A stretch of 64,000 nt of DNA. It comes from Microbacterium commune. Lineage in GTDB: Bacteria; Actinomycetota; Actinomycetes; Actinomycetales; Microbacteriaceae. The notes under the pieces are model-generated. The model ran no database searches. It saw nothing but the letters and a program-made list of their open reading frames with translations, and was not told where the DNA came from. The first letter of the stretch is position 1, and every line of letters starts with the position of its first letter. Position numbers and translations under genes: made by a program. This document shows, one piece after another, positions 44,205 through 52,584 of this stretch. The stretch spans positions 372,001-436,000 of the forward strand of contig NZ_JACSPX010000001.1 in assembly GCF_014836945.1 (NCBI RefSeq). Direction: 5' to 3'.

Positions 44205-44582
44205 TCACGCCTCCGTGTGCGCGACGTATGCGTCGCGGTCGAGCAGTCCGTCGAGGGCGCCGTCGGCGACCTCGACCTTGATCAGCCACGCGTCGCCGAA
44301 GGGCGCGGAGTTCAGCAGAGCGGGGTCGTCGACGACGGCGTCGTTGATCTCGACGACCGTCCCGGTGACCGGGGCGTAGAGCTCGGAGACCGACTTGGTC
44401 GACTCGGCCTCGCCGAACACGTCGCCGCGGGTCAGCTCGGCGCCGACCTCGGGCAGCTCGACGAACACGATGTCGCCGAGCGCGTCAGCGGCGAAGTCGG
44501 TGATGCCGATCGTCGCGGTGGCGCCGTCGAGGGCGACCCACTCGTGCTCTTCGCTGTACTTGAGGGTGGTGAGATCGGTCAT
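44205..44582 (-). CDS. gcvH: Glycine cleavage system H protein
   Basis: A 125-residue lipoyl carrier protein that shuttles the aminomethyl group between the P, T and L proteins. The lipoyl-lysine motif is [16 protein letters not shown]. Flanking features ([35 protein letters not shown]) are standard. The ATG overlaps the gcvT stop by 4 bp. Confidence 0.97.
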   Translation of the reverse strand: MTDLTTLKYSEEHEWVALDGATATIGITDFAADALGDIVFVELPEVGAELTRGDVFGEAESTKSVSELYAPVTGTVVEINDAVVDDPALLNSAPFGDAWLIKVEVADGALDGLLDRDAYVAHTEA

Positions 44583-45697
44583 TTCTTCCTCCGGTAGAAA
44601 GGCAGGGTGGTGCGGGTGGCGGGGATCTTCGTCCCCCGGACGTCGAGGAACAGCTCGGCTCCGTCTTCGGCGTGCGCCGGGTCGACGTAGGCCATCGCGA
44701 TCGGGTGGCCGAGCGTGGGGCTGAGAGCGCCGCTGGTGATCTCGCCGACGACCGTGCCGTCCTCGAGCACAACGGGATAGCCCGCCCGGCCCGCACGACG
44801 ACCTTCGGCGGTGAGTCCGACGAGCACGCGGGCGTCGGCGGGCGCAGCCACCGCGTCCTTGCCGACGAAGCTCTCCTTGTCGGCGACGACGACGCGGCCG
44901 AGGCCCGCCTGCGCGGGCCTGATCTCGCGGGAGAGCTCGTGGCCGTACAGCGGCATGCCCGCCTCCAGGCGCAGCGTGTCCCGAGCGGCGAGACCGGCCG
45001 GCACCAGGCCGTGCGATTCGCCGGCGGCGAGCACGGCGTCCCAGAGTTCTGCGGCGTCTGCGGCTGCGACGAGCAGCTCGAAGCCGTCCTCGCCGGTGTA
45101 CCCGGTGCGGGCCAGCAGCAGCGGCTTGCCCGCGAAGGTCGCACTCGCCCAGGAGTAGTACTTCTGCTCCGCCCAGGGGACGCTGATCTCATCGATGCCG
45201 GCGACCTCGGTGAGGATCTGCTCGGACGCCGGCCCCTGCACGGCGATCAGCGCGTAGTCGTCCGAGACGTCCTCCACCGTCACAGCGTGCGCTCCGGCGG
45301 CGGACTCGACGCGTGCCGCGAGCGCCTCGCGCACGACATCCCGGTTGCCGGCGTTGGAGATGATGAGGAAGCGCTGCTCGCCCATCCGGTAGACGATGAC
45401 GTCGTCGATGATGCCGCCGTCCTCGGCGAGCAGCAACGAGTACTTCGCCTTGCCGATGGTCATGGCCGAGAGCCGGCCGGCCAGGCAGTAGTCGAGGTAG
45501 TCGCCGGCCGCGGGACCGTCGACCAGGAACTCGGCCATGTGCGAGATGTCGAAGACCCCGGCGGCCTCGCGGACGGCGCGATGCTCGGCGAGATCGGACG
45601 TGTAGCGGACGGGCATCTGCCAGCCGCCGAAGTCGGTGAAGGACGCACCGAGCGCCTCATGGCGTTCGCGCAGCGGGGTATAGCGGGGTTCGGTCAC
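44579..45697 (-). CDS. gcvT: Glycine cleavage system aminomethyltransferase (T protein)
   Basis: A 372-residue tetrahydrofolate-dependent enzyme that releases ammonia and forms methylene-THF from the H-protein intermediate. Motifs: [10 protein letters not shown] near the N-terminus, [11 protein letters not shown], the catalytic Asp region [11 protein letters not shown], and [13 protein letters not shown]. It is the first gene of the operon. Its GTG start lies just below a tandem glycine riboswitch, and the ribosome binding region (GGGAG at 45704-45708) can be masked by a hairpin. Confidence 0.96.
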   Translation of the reverse strand: MTEPRYTPLRERHEALGASFTDFGGWQMPVRYTSDLAEHRAVREAAGVFDISHMAEFLVDGPAAGDYLDYCLAGRLSAMTIGKAKYSLLLAEDGGIIDDVIVYRMGEQRFLIISNAGNRDVVREALAARVESAAGAHAVTVEDVSDDYALIAVQGPASEQILTEVAGIDEISVPWAEQKYYSWASATFAGKPLLLARTGYTGEDGFELLVAAADAAELWDAVLAAGESHGLVPAGLAARDTLRLEAGMPLYGHELSREIRPAQAGLGRVVVADKESFVGKDAVAAPADARVLVGLTAEGRRAGRAGYPVVLEDGTVVGEITSGALSPTLGHPIAMAYVDPAHAEDGAELFLDVRGTKIPATRTTLPFYRRKK

Positions 45698-45753
45698 GGA
45701 GTTCTCCCGGTCAGGATCGGGTAGGACGACGTCGTCGGCATCCTCGGAACTCC
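45698..45753 (-). promoter_or_regulatory. Expression-platform hairpin overlapping the gcvT ribosome binding region
   Basis: On the minus strand GGAGTTC (45747-45753), directly after the second aptamer, can pair with GAACTCC (45698-45704), which lies between the Shine-Dalgarno and the GTG of gcvT. This would couple ligand state to translation. The intervening sequence also contains the palindrome GACGACGTCGTC. Confidence 0.5.
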
Positions 45754-45955
45754 CCCTCTGTCATCGGGCCTGAGAGCTTCGCCATCGCCACCGGCTCGAG
45801 GAGCTGATGAACGAGGGCTTTCACCGTCGGCGGATGCGTGAGCATCGCTTTTCAGAGCGGCCGGACCGGGGCGGTAGGGGTACCTGAGAGATTGGCGGGG
45901 AGGCTTGCTCCTTCGGTGCCCGACCGTGTTCATCGGGCTCTCCCGCACGGATCAT
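45750..45955 (-). promoter_or_regulatory. Tandem glycine riboswitch
   Basis: Two aptamers in series precede gcvT. Each has the CTCTCAGG signature (minus strand, 45883-45890 and 45769-45776). The first carries GGGAGAGCC...CACCGAAGGAGCAAGCC and closes with GCTCTG; the second carries GACGGTGAAAGCC and closes with GATGACAGAGGGG. The arrangement is the cooperative or dimeric form that turns on glycine cleavage genes when glycine is abundant. Confidence 0.92.
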
Positions 45956-45992
45956 GCGGCCTGTGTTCGATTAGGCCTCTCAGCATACCGTC

Positions 45993-45998
45993 TAGGCT
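45993..45998 (+). promoter_or_regulatory. -10 hexamer of nrtR, leaderless type
   Basis: TAGGCT, 7 nt (CGTCGAT), then GTG. The minus-strand TATGCT just to the left is a candidate -10 for the riboswitch transcript, so the two promoters are back to back. Confidence 0.55.
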
Positions 45999-46005
45999 CG
46001 TCGAT

Positions 46006-46671
46006 GTGAGAGGCACGACCGGCGACAGGGACGCGATCGGCGTCGCGGTGTCGACGGTCATCTTCTCGCTGCGCAGCGCCGACGAGGGCGAGCGTCTCAT
46101 GCTGCCGCTCGTGCGCCGCACCCGCGACCCGCACCTCGGATCGTGGGCGCTGCCCGGCGGGTGGCTCGATCCGGCGGAGGACCTGGATGCCGCGGCATCC
46201 CGCACCCTCGCCGAGACGACCGCCCTGCAGCCGAGCTACCTCGAGCAGCTGTACACTTTCGGCGACGTCGACCGCTCCCCCTCCCGCACCATCTCGATCG
46301 TCTACTGGGCGCTGCTGCGCTCCGATCTCGTCGACGCGCAGCGCGCGCAGGCGGGGGCGCCGGAGAACGTCGAGTGGTTCGACGTCGACGCTCTGCCGCC
46401 GCTCGCCTTCGATCACAACCGCATCGCGGAGTATGCGCTGTGGCGCCTGCGCAACAAGGTCGCGTACAGCCGCATCGCTGCGGGTCTGCTGCCGGACGAG
46501 TTCACCCTCACCGAGCTGCGCGAGGTCTACGAGGCCGTGCTCGGGCAGCGCCTCGATCCGTCGAACTTCCGTCGCCTGCTGGAGGGCTCGGACGAACTCG
46601 TGCCCACCGAGTCGTTCCGCACCGGCAAGCACCGCCCCGCGCGCCTGTATCGCTACGTCGCGCACGCCTGA
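46006..46671 (+). CDS. nrtR: NrtR-type Nudix regulator of NAD biosynthesis
   Basis: A 221-residue transcriptional repressor with an N-terminal Nudix-like sensor and a C-terminal winged-helix DNA-binding domain. The sensor has VSTVIFSLRSA and GGWLDPAEDLDAAASRTLAE. The Nudix box keeps the GX5EX7R skeleton, but the catalytic REUXEEXG part reads RTLAETTA, so ADP-ribose hydrolysis is unlikely and ligand sensing is expected. The winged-helix region (about 145-221) includes FTLTELREVYEAVLGQRLDP, SNFRRLLEG and PARLYRYV. It is followed by nadABC-nadS, and candidate operator sites lie in the nadA promoter. Confidence 0.88.
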   Translation: MRGTTGDRDAIGVAVSTVIFSLRSADEGERLMLPLVRRTRDPHLGSWALPGGWLDPAEDLDAAASRTLAETTALQPSYLEQLYTFGDVDRSPSRTISIVYWALLRSDLVDAQRAQAGAPENVEWFDVDALPPLAFDHNRIAEYALWRLRNKVAYSRIAAGLLPDEFTLTELREVYEAVLGQRLDPSNFRRLLEGSDELVPTESFRTGKHRPARLYRYVAHA

Positions 46672-46704
46672 ACGCGCGCCCGTCGATGCGCGGCCCACGC
46701 GTGA

Positions 46705-46733
46705 TTGCACTTCTGGTCATATCGACCTAATCT
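46705..46733 (+). promoter_or_regulatory. Promoter of the nadABC-nadS operon
   Basis: -35 TTGCAC (46705-46710), a 17-nt spacer, and -10 TAATCT (46728-46733). This is the best two-part promoter in the window. Transcription would start near 46740, leaving a 39-nt leader. Confidence 0.65.
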
Positions 46734-46762
46734 GTTCGCTGGCAGTAAATGTCATAGCGACC
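46715..46762 (+). promoter_or_regulatory. Two candidate NrtR operators at the nad promoter
   Basis: GTCATATCGACC (46716-46727) and GTCATAGCGACC (46751-46762) match at 11 of 12 bases and each has GTC...GAC dyad symmetry. The first fills the -35/-10 spacer and the second lies about 11 nt after the predicted start. Outer arms CTTCTGGTC (46710-46718) and GACCAGAAG (46759-46767) form a further perfect inverted repeat. Occupancy would block transcription. Confidence 0.6.
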
Positions 46763-46778
46763 AGAAGGCGGTCCTCTC

Positions 46779-48077
46779 TTGACCCTCCTCCGCACCATCG
46801 ATCCCTCCGTCGATCACGCCCTGCAGGCGATCGTCGCCGGCGCCTCGCTCGACCCGACATGCAGCACCGACCTCGCGGCCGGGCCCTGGGACTTCGACGT
46901 GCGTCCCGGGTACGGCCCCGGGTCGTCGATGGGCGACGTCATCCCGGTGGGCGCCCCACGCCAGGGCGAGCTGCCGGCCGCCTACCGCGAGGCGGACGAG
47001 GACGAGCTCGACGCGCGCATCCGCGCCGCCAAGCAGGCCCTCGGCGACCGCGCCGTCGTGCTCGGCCACTTCTACCAGCGCGAGGAGGTCGTCCGCCACG
47101 CCGACTACGTCGGCGACTCGTTCCAGCTCGCGAACGCCGCGCTCGAGCACCCCGACGCGGAGGCGATCGTCTTCTGCGGCGTGCACTTCATGGCGGAGAC
47201 CGCCGATCTGCTCTCCGGCCCTGACCAGGCGGTCATCCTGCCGAACCTCGCGGCGGGCTGCTCGATGGCCGACATGGCCGACATCGATCAGGTCGAGGAC
47301 TGCTGGGAGCAGCTCGCCGACGTGCTCGGCCCGCTCGACACGCCGGATGCCGAGGGTCTGCTGCCCGTCGTGCCGGTGACGTACATGAACTCGTCGGCGG
47401 CCATCAAGGGCTTCGTCGGCCGGCACGGCGGCATCGTGTGCACGTCGTCGAACGCCGCGACGGTGCTGGAGTGGGCGTTCGCTCGCGGCCGTCGGGTGCT
47501 CTTCTTCCCCGACCAGCACCTCGGTCGCAACACCGCGAAGGCGATGGGGGTGCCGCTGGAGCGGATGCCGATGTGGAACCCGCGCCGGCCGCTGGGCGGA
47601 TCGAGTGCCGACGAGCTGCGCGACGCCGGGGTGATTCTCTGGCACGGCTTCTGCTCGGTGCATCGCCGATTCACCGTCGACCAGATCGCGCAGGCGCGCG
47701 CCGAGCATCCCGGTGTGCGCGTCATCGTGCATCCGGAATGCCCGGTCGAGGTCGTCGACGCGGCCGACGAGGCGGGATCCACCGACTACATCCGCAAGGC
47801 GATCGCCGCCGCGACCGAGCCCACCACCTTCGCGATCGGCACCGAGATCAACCTCGTGCGGCGCCTCGCGGCCCAGCATCCGCAGCACGAGATCTTCTGC
47901 CTCGACCCGGTCGTCTGCCCGTGCTCGACCATGTACCGCATCCACCCCGGCTACCTCGCCTGGGTGCTGGAGGAGCTCGTCGACGGCAGGGTGCAGAACC
48001 GCATCCGCGTCGCCGACGACGTCGCGCTGCCCGCCAGGGTCGCGCTCGAGCAGATGCTGGCGGCGCGACCGCGATGA
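46779..48077 (+). CDS. nadA: Quinolinate synthase
   Basis: [4Fe-4S] enzyme (432 aa) that condenses iminoaspartate with dihydroxyacetone phosphate to quinolinate. Family motifs: VVLGHFYQREEVVRHADYVG, FCGVHFMAETADLLS, LPVVPVTYMNSSAAIKGF, GRNTAKAMGVP and VVCPCSTMYRIHP. Cluster cysteines are visible in VFCGVH, HPECPVE and CPCS. The TTG at 46779 was chosen because AAGGCGG lies 7 nt upstream; the ~90-residue N-terminal extension seems to be normal for this lineage, and the next ATG (46929) would also keep the whole catalytic core. First gene of the nad operon. Confidence 0.93.
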   Translation: MTLLRTIDPSVDHALQAIVAGASLDPTCSTDLAAGPWDFDVRPGYGPGSSMGDVIPVGAPRQGELPAAYREADEDELDARIRAAKQALGDRAVVLGHFYQREEVVRHADYVGDSFQLANAALEHPDAEAIVFCGVHFMAETADLLSGPDQAVILPNLAAGCSMADMADIDQVEDCWEQLADVLGPLDTPDAEGLLPVVPVTYMNSSAAIKGFVGRHGGIVCTSSNAATVLEWAFARGRRVLFFPDQHLGRNTAKAMGVPLERMPMWNPRRPLGGSSADELRDAGVILWHGFCSVHRRFTVDQIAQARAEHPGVRVIVHPECPVEVVDAADEAGSTDYIRKAIAAATEPTTFAIGTEINLVRRLAAQHPQHEIFCLDPVVCPCSTMYRIHPGYLAWVLEELVDGRVQNRIRVADDVALPARVALEQMLAARPR

Positions 48078-49570
48078 ACGTGATCATCGTCGGCGGGGGC
48101 ATCGCCGGCCTCACGGCCGCCCTGCGCGCCGACGCCCTCGGTCACCGGGTCACTCTGCTCGTCAAGGGCGCGCTGGGTGACGGCTGCACCGCCCACGCAC
48201 AGGGCGGTGTCGCCGGAGCGTACGGGCCCGGCGACTCCCCCGCGCTGCACGCCCTCGACACCCTGCAGGCCGGCGACGGCCACGGCGACCCCCTCGCGAT
48301 CACCGCGCTCGTCGACGGTGCGCACGCCGCGATCGCGGCACTCGTCGACGCGGGCGTGGCGTTCGATCGCACCGCCGACGGGGACATCGCGCGTGGACTC
48401 GAGGCCGCGCACAGCCGACCGCGCATCGCGCACGCCGGGGGCGACGCCACCGGCGCGGCGATCTCGACCGCTCTCCTGTCCCGTCTGCGCACCTCGACGG
48501 TGCGGGTGCGGGAGCACGTCTTCGTAGCCGACGCGCTGACCTGCGCAGACCGGGTGATCGGCATCCGCTCGATCGACGGGGCGGAGGTGCGGGCGGATGC
48601 CGTGGTGCTCGCCACCGGCGGCGCGGGGCAGCTGTACACCCACACGACCAACCCGGCCGGCACCACCGGCGACGGCATCGCGATCGCCGTGCGCGCGGGC
48701 GCGGCGATCGCGGACCTCGAGTTCGTGCAGTTCCACCCGACCGTCCTGGCGGGCGCGAAGCCCTTCCTGATCTCGGAGGCTGTCCGCGGGGCGGGCGCCG
48801 TGCTGCGGGATGCCACGGGGCGACGCTTCATGCTCGACGAGCATCCAGACGCCGAACTCGCCCCGCGCGATGTCGTCGCGAGAGCCGTCGCCCGTCGCGC
48901 CGCCGCACAGGCCGCCCCCGTTGCGCTGGATGCCACCGGGCTCGGTGCGACGGTGCTGGCCGATCGCTTCCCCACCATCGACGCGGAGCTGCGACGCCGC
49001 GGAATCGACTGGTCCCGGCATCCCGTGCCGGTCACGCCTGCCGCGCACTACCTGATGGGCGGCATCGCCACCGACATCGACGGGCGCACCTCGGTGCCGG
49101 GGCTGTGGGCGGTCGGCGAGACGGCGCGCACCGGAGTGCACGGCGCGAACCGGCTGGCTTCGAACTCGCTGCTCGAGGGCGCCGTGTTCGGCGCTCGCGC
49201 GGCCGAGTCGCTCACCTCGTCCGCCACGCCGTCGTTCAGGTGGCCCGAGGCGTCGCCTCCGCATCGGCGGGACGGGGGTCGCGACCGTCCGGGCGCGACG
49301 TCGGCAGCGCCGACCGATCCGTCGTTCTCGCGCTCGGCACTGCAGCGGCTGATGTGGAACCAGCTGGGCCTGATCCGCACCGATCACGGGATGCGGGATG
49401 CCGTCGCCCAGCTGCACGCGTGGACGGCCCCGTCACCGACCTCGCCGACGGCTCACGAGGACGCGAATCTGCTCGCGGTGGGACGCGCCCTGGCATCCGC
49501 CGCCCTGTCCCGCACCGACTCGCTCGGCGCCCATTCCCTCCTCTCGCCCGCCCTGATGGGAGCCGCATGA
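48074..49570 (+). CDS. nadB: L-aspartate oxidase
   Basis: FAD enzyme (498 aa) that oxidises aspartate to iminoaspartate, the co-substrate of NadA. Motifs: the dinucleotide fold VIIVGGGIAGLTAAL, the CTAHAQGGVAG region, VLATGGAGQLYTHTTNPAG, EFVQFHPT, the active-site Arg in RDVVARAV, PAAHYLMGGIATD and GANRLASNSLLEG. A short, low-complexity insertion (about 395-420) separates the FAD part from the C-terminal helical domain. Its ATG overlaps nadA and its stop overlaps nadC (ATGA each). Confidence 0.94.
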   Translation: MNVIIVGGGIAGLTAALRADALGHRVTLLVKGALGDGCTAHAQGGVAGAYGPGDSPALHALDTLQAGDGHGDPLAITALVDGAHAAIAALVDAGVAFDRTADGDIARGLEAAHSRPRIAHAGGDATGAAISTALLSRLRTSTVRVREHVFVADALTCADRVIGIRSIDGAEVRADAVVLATGGAGQLYTHTTNPAGTTGDGIAIAVRAGAAIADLEFVQFHPTVLAGAKPFLISEAVRGAGAVLRDATGRRFMLDEHPDAELAPRDVVARAVARRAAAQAAPVALDATGLGATVLADRFPTIDAELRRRGIDWSRHPVPVTPAAHYLMGGIATDIDGRTSVPGLWAVGETARTGVHGANRLASNSLLEGAVFGARAAESLTSSATPSFRWPEASPPHRRDGGRDRPGATSAAPTDPSFSRSALQRLMWNQLGLIRTDHGMRDAVAQLHAWTAPSPTSPTAHEDANLLAVGRALASAALSRTDSLGAHSLLSPALMGAA

Positions 49571-50418
49571 TCACACCAGCCACCCTGCGACGCGCGGTGT
49601 CCGCCGCGCTCGAGGAGGACGCACCGTGGGGGGATGTGACCAGCACCGCGCTGCTGCCCGCGTCGGCGCACGCGACCGCCGATCTCGTCGCTCGCGAATC
49701 GGGTGTGTTCAGCGGCGGCGAGGTGTTCGCAGCCGCCTTCACCCTCACCGACGCCGACGTGCGGGTCGACCTGCACGTCGCCGACGGGGACCGCTTCGCG
49801 GCGGGCGACGCGCTCGCATCGGTCAGCGGCCGCGCGCGCAGCCTGCTGACCGCCGAGCGCGTGGCCCTGAACTTCACCCAGCGCATGAGCGGCATCGCGA
49901 CCCTCACCGCGACGTTCGTCGACGCCGTCGACGGGACAGGCGTGCGGATCGCCGACACACGCAAGACCACCCCGGGACTGCGCGAATTCGAACGACACGC
50001 GGTGGTCTCGGGTGGCGGCAGCAATCACCGGCGGTCCCTCTCCGACGCCGTGATGGCGAAGGACAACCACCTCGCCGTGCTGCGCCAGAGCGGGCGGGAT
50101 CTCGCCACCGCGCTGCGCGAGGCGCTCAGCCGACTGCCGCACACCACGCACGTCGTCGTGGAGGTCGACCGGCTCGATCAGATCCCGGCCGTGCTCGACG
50201 GGGGCGCCGATACGGTTCTGCTCGACAACTTCTCGCTCGACGATCTGCGCGCGGGCGTCGCCCTCATCGCGGGCCGCGCCGTGGTCGAGGCCTCGGGCGG
50301 CGTGACCCCCGAGACCGTCCGCCCCATCGCCGAGACGGGTGTGCAGGTGATCTCCGTGGGCGCGCTCACGCACTCGGCCCGGGCCGTCGACCTCGGGCTC
50401 GATCTGCGGATCGACTGA
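49567..50418 (+). CDS. nadC: Nicotinate-nucleotide pyrophosphorylase (quinolinate phosphoribosyltransferase)
   Basis: Converts quinolinate and PRPP to nicotinate mononucleotide, the last step of the branch encoded here. The enzyme has 283 aa with GDVTSTALLP, NFTQRMSGIATLT, the RKTTPGLR motif, GGGSNHRRSLSDAVMAKDNH and TVLLDNFS. The ATG lies in an ATGA overlap with nadB. The cysteine desulfurase-like gene begins 1 nt after its stop. Confidence 0.95.
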   Translation: MITPATLRRAVSAALEEDAPWGDVTSTALLPASAHATADLVARESGVFSGGEVFAAAFTLTDADVRVDLHVADGDRFAAGDALASVSGRARSLLTAERVALNFTQRMSGIATLTATFVDAVDGTGVRIADTRKTTPGLREFERHAVVSGGGSNHRRSLSDAVMAKDNHLAVLRQSGRDLATALREALSRLPHTTHVVVEVDRLDQIPAVLDGGADTVLLDNFSLDDLRAGVALIAGRAVVEASGGVTPETVRPIAETGVQVISVGALTHSARAVDLGLDLRID

Positions 50419-50419
50419 C

Positions 50420-51583
50420 GTGCTGTATCTCGATCACGCGGCCACGTCCCCGGCACGGCCGGAGGTTCTCGAGGCGATGCACCCCTACCTGACCGGTGTG
50501 TACGGCAACCCGTCGAGTCACCACACGGTCGGCGAGGCGGCGTCCGACGCCCTGGAATGGGCACGAGCGCGGGTCGCCGAGGCCCTGGGCATGCGGTCGT
50601 CGGAGGTGATCTTCACCTCCGGAGGAACCGAGGCGAACAACCTCGCGGTGAAGGGCATCGTGCTCGGCGCGCGGCAGGAGGCCCCGCAGCGGCGCGGACT
50701 GATCACCACCCCGATCGAGCATGAGTCGATCCTGCGCTCCGCGGAGTATCTGCAGCGCCTGCACGGGGTCGCGGTGAGGATGCTGCCCGTCGACGGGCAC
50801 GGCGCGGTGGCGGTCGACGGCCTGCGCGCCGCGCTGCATGCCGACGGTGCCGTCGACGCCGCCGACGCCGCCCTGGTGAGCGTGGGGCACGCCAACAACG
50901 AGATCGGCACCGTGCAGGACATCGCGGGACTCGTCGCGATCGCGCGTGAGCACCGCGTGCCCGTCCACATCGACGCGGTGCAGTCGGCGGGATGGCTCGA
51001 TCTGCGCGCGCTCGGCGCCGACGCGGTCTCCATCGCCGGGCACAAGCTCGGCGCGCCCAAGGGCATCGGCGCCGTCGGCGTGCGCTCCCGGGTGCCCCTG
51101 GAGCCGCTGCTGCACGGCGGCGGCCAGGAGCGCGGACGCCGTAGCGGAACCGAGAACGTCGCCGGCGCCGTCGGCCTCGCGACCGCCCTCGAGCTGGTCG
51201 AGGCGGAGCGTTCGCAGAGCGTCGCGGCGGTGCAGGCGCAGACCTCGGCCTTCATCGCCGCGGTCATGGATGCCGTGCCCCGGGCTGCTCTCACCGGGTC
51301 GCCGGAGCACAGGCTGCCGAACCTCGCGAGCTTCACGTTCGCGGGCATCAGCGGCGAGGCCGTGCTGCTGGAGCTGGAGCGGCGCGGCGTCGTCTCGTCG
51401 AGCGGGTCGGCCTGCGCCGCCGGCAGCGACGAGCCCTCCCCCGTGCTGCTGGCGATCGGCATCCCGGCGGAGGTCGCGCAGACCGCAGTGCGCTTCACCT
51501 TCGGCCGCACGCCCCTGCCCCAGGGATCGGCGCAGCAGCTCGCGGCTCTCGTCGCCGACGCCGTCGCGGCGGTCTCGGCCTGA
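50420..51583 (+). CDS. nadS: Cysteine desulfurase (NifS-like), probable NadA cluster-assembly partner
   Basis: PLP-dependent enzyme (387 aa) that mobilises sulfur from cysteine. It begins LYLDHAATSPARPEVLEAMH. PLP contacts are TSGGTEANN and SVGHANNEIG; the PLP-lysine lies in SIAGHKLGAPKG, and the catalytic cysteine in SSGSACAAGSDEPS. Clustering with nadABC suggests it supplies sulfur for the NadA [4Fe-4S] cluster, as proposed for NadS in other bacteria. The gene symbol is inferred from context. Confidence 0.88.
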   Translation: MLYLDHAATSPARPEVLEAMHPYLTGVYGNPSSHHTVGEAASDALEWARARVAEALGMRSSEVIFTSGGTEANNLAVKGIVLGARQEAPQRRGLITTPIEHESILRSAEYLQRLHGVAVRMLPVDGHGAVAVDGLRAALHADGAVDAADAALVSVGHANNEIGTVQDIAGLVAIAREHRVPVHIDAVQSAGWLDLRALGADAVSIAGHKLGAPKGIGAVGVRSRVPLEPLLHGGGQERGRRSGTENVAGAVGLATALELVEAERSQSVAAVQAQTSAFIAAVMDAVPRAALTGSPEHRLPNLASFTFAGISGEAVLLELERRGVVSSSGSACAAGSDEPSPVLLAIGIPAEVAQTAVRFTFGRTPLPQGSAQQLAALVADAVAAVSA

Positions 51584-51617
51584 TCCGCGGGCGGACGCCA
51601 GGGTGCGCACCGAACCG

Positions 51618-51623
51618 TAGACT
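51618..51623 (+). promoter_or_regulatory. -10 hexamer of the GT2 gene, leaderless type
   Basis: TAGACT, 7 nt (CGGCGTC), then GTG. Confidence 0.55.
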
Positions 51624-51630
51624 CGGCGTC

Positions 51631-52569
51631 GTGACCCCGCGTGTGACGATGATCGTGCCCGGACGCGACATCGCCGATTTCGCGCCCGCAGCCCTCGCCT
51701 CGCTGCAGGCGCAGACCGAGAGCCGCTGGCAGGCGCTGCTCGTCGACGACGGCTCGCACGACGACACCGCCGCCGTGTTCGCCGCTGCCGCAGCCCGCGA
51801 CGCTCGATTCCAGGTGCTCAGGCACGATGAGTCCCGCGGGCTCGGCGCCGCCCGCAACGTCGCTCTCGACCTCGTCGACACGCCGTTCGTCGGATTCCTC
51901 GACGCCGACGACGAGCTGACGCCGCGCGCGATCGAGACCTGGCTCGCCACGCTGGATGAATCCGGCAGCGACTTCGTGGCCGCTGCGTACGTGCGCTCCC
52001 GGCTCATCGACGGCGCGTACCGTCCCGGCCGCGTGCAGCCGTGGATCGCCGCCGCCACCGCGCCCCGGCGCCTCGGCGTGACGCTCGCCGAGCATCCCGA
52101 CGCCTCGGCCAACATCGTCGCGTGGTCGAAGCTCAGCCGCGCGACCCTCTGGGAGCGGCTGCGCTTCCCCGAGAACGTCGCCTACGAGGATCAGGTCGTC
52201 GCGCAGCGGATGTACACCGAGGCGCGGGCGTTCGACGTCGTGCCCGATGTCGCCGTGCACTGGCGCGTGCGCGCCGACGGCACCTCGATCACCCAGGGCA
52301 AAGCCCAGCTGCCGGTGCTGCACGACTACCTCGCCGCGCTCCTCGGCGGCATCGACGTGCTCACCGCGGCGGGTCAGAGCGATGCGGTGCGTTCGCGCAT
52401 CGCGCTGATCCTCGCGATGGACCTGCCGTCGCTGCGCACGATCGCGGCCGAGCATCCGGATCCCGCCTACCGAGCGGCCGTCGAGGCCTTCGAGGCGTCG
52501 CTGCGCGCCCTGCCCGAATACGACGCCGCCCGCCCGAACGCGGAGTTCAGCACGGCGCTGGCGTGGTGA
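51631..52569 (+). CDS. Family 2 glycosyltransferase
   Basis: A 312-residue inverting GT-A glycosyltransferase. Nucleotide-sugar binding region VTMIVPGRDI and LLVDDGSHDDTA; the metal-binding DxD appears as FLDADDELTP at about residues 89-98. The probable acceptor loop includes PENVAYEDQVVAQRM with an ED motif characteristic of GT2. It has no membrane helix. Products could be a wall teichoic acid or capsule-like polymer, but nothing nearby specifies this. It converges on an ABC exporter gene 15 bp away. Confidence 0.88.
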   Translation: MTPRVTMIVPGRDIADFAPAALASLQAQTESRWQALLVDDGSHDDTAAVFAAAAARDARFQVLRHDESRGLGAARNVALDLVDTPFVGFLDADDELTPRAIETWLATLDESGSDFVAAAYVRSRLIDGAYRPGRVQPWIAAATAPRRLGVTLAEHPDASANIVAWSKLSRATLWERLRFPENVAYEDQVVAQRMYTEARAFDVVPDVAVHWRVRADGTSITQGKAQLPVLHDYLAALLGGIDVLTAAGQSDAVRSRIALILAMDLPSLRTIAAEHPDPAYRAAVEAFEASLRALPEYDAARPNAEFSTALAW

Positions 52570-52584
52570 CCGTGGTCGGAGCTC

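Noticed and set aside
47438-48073. In-frame upstream extension of nadB through nadA
   Set aside because: The extension is antiphase to the clear NadA reading frame; the ATG in ATGA overlap precedes the canonical FAD-binding fold.
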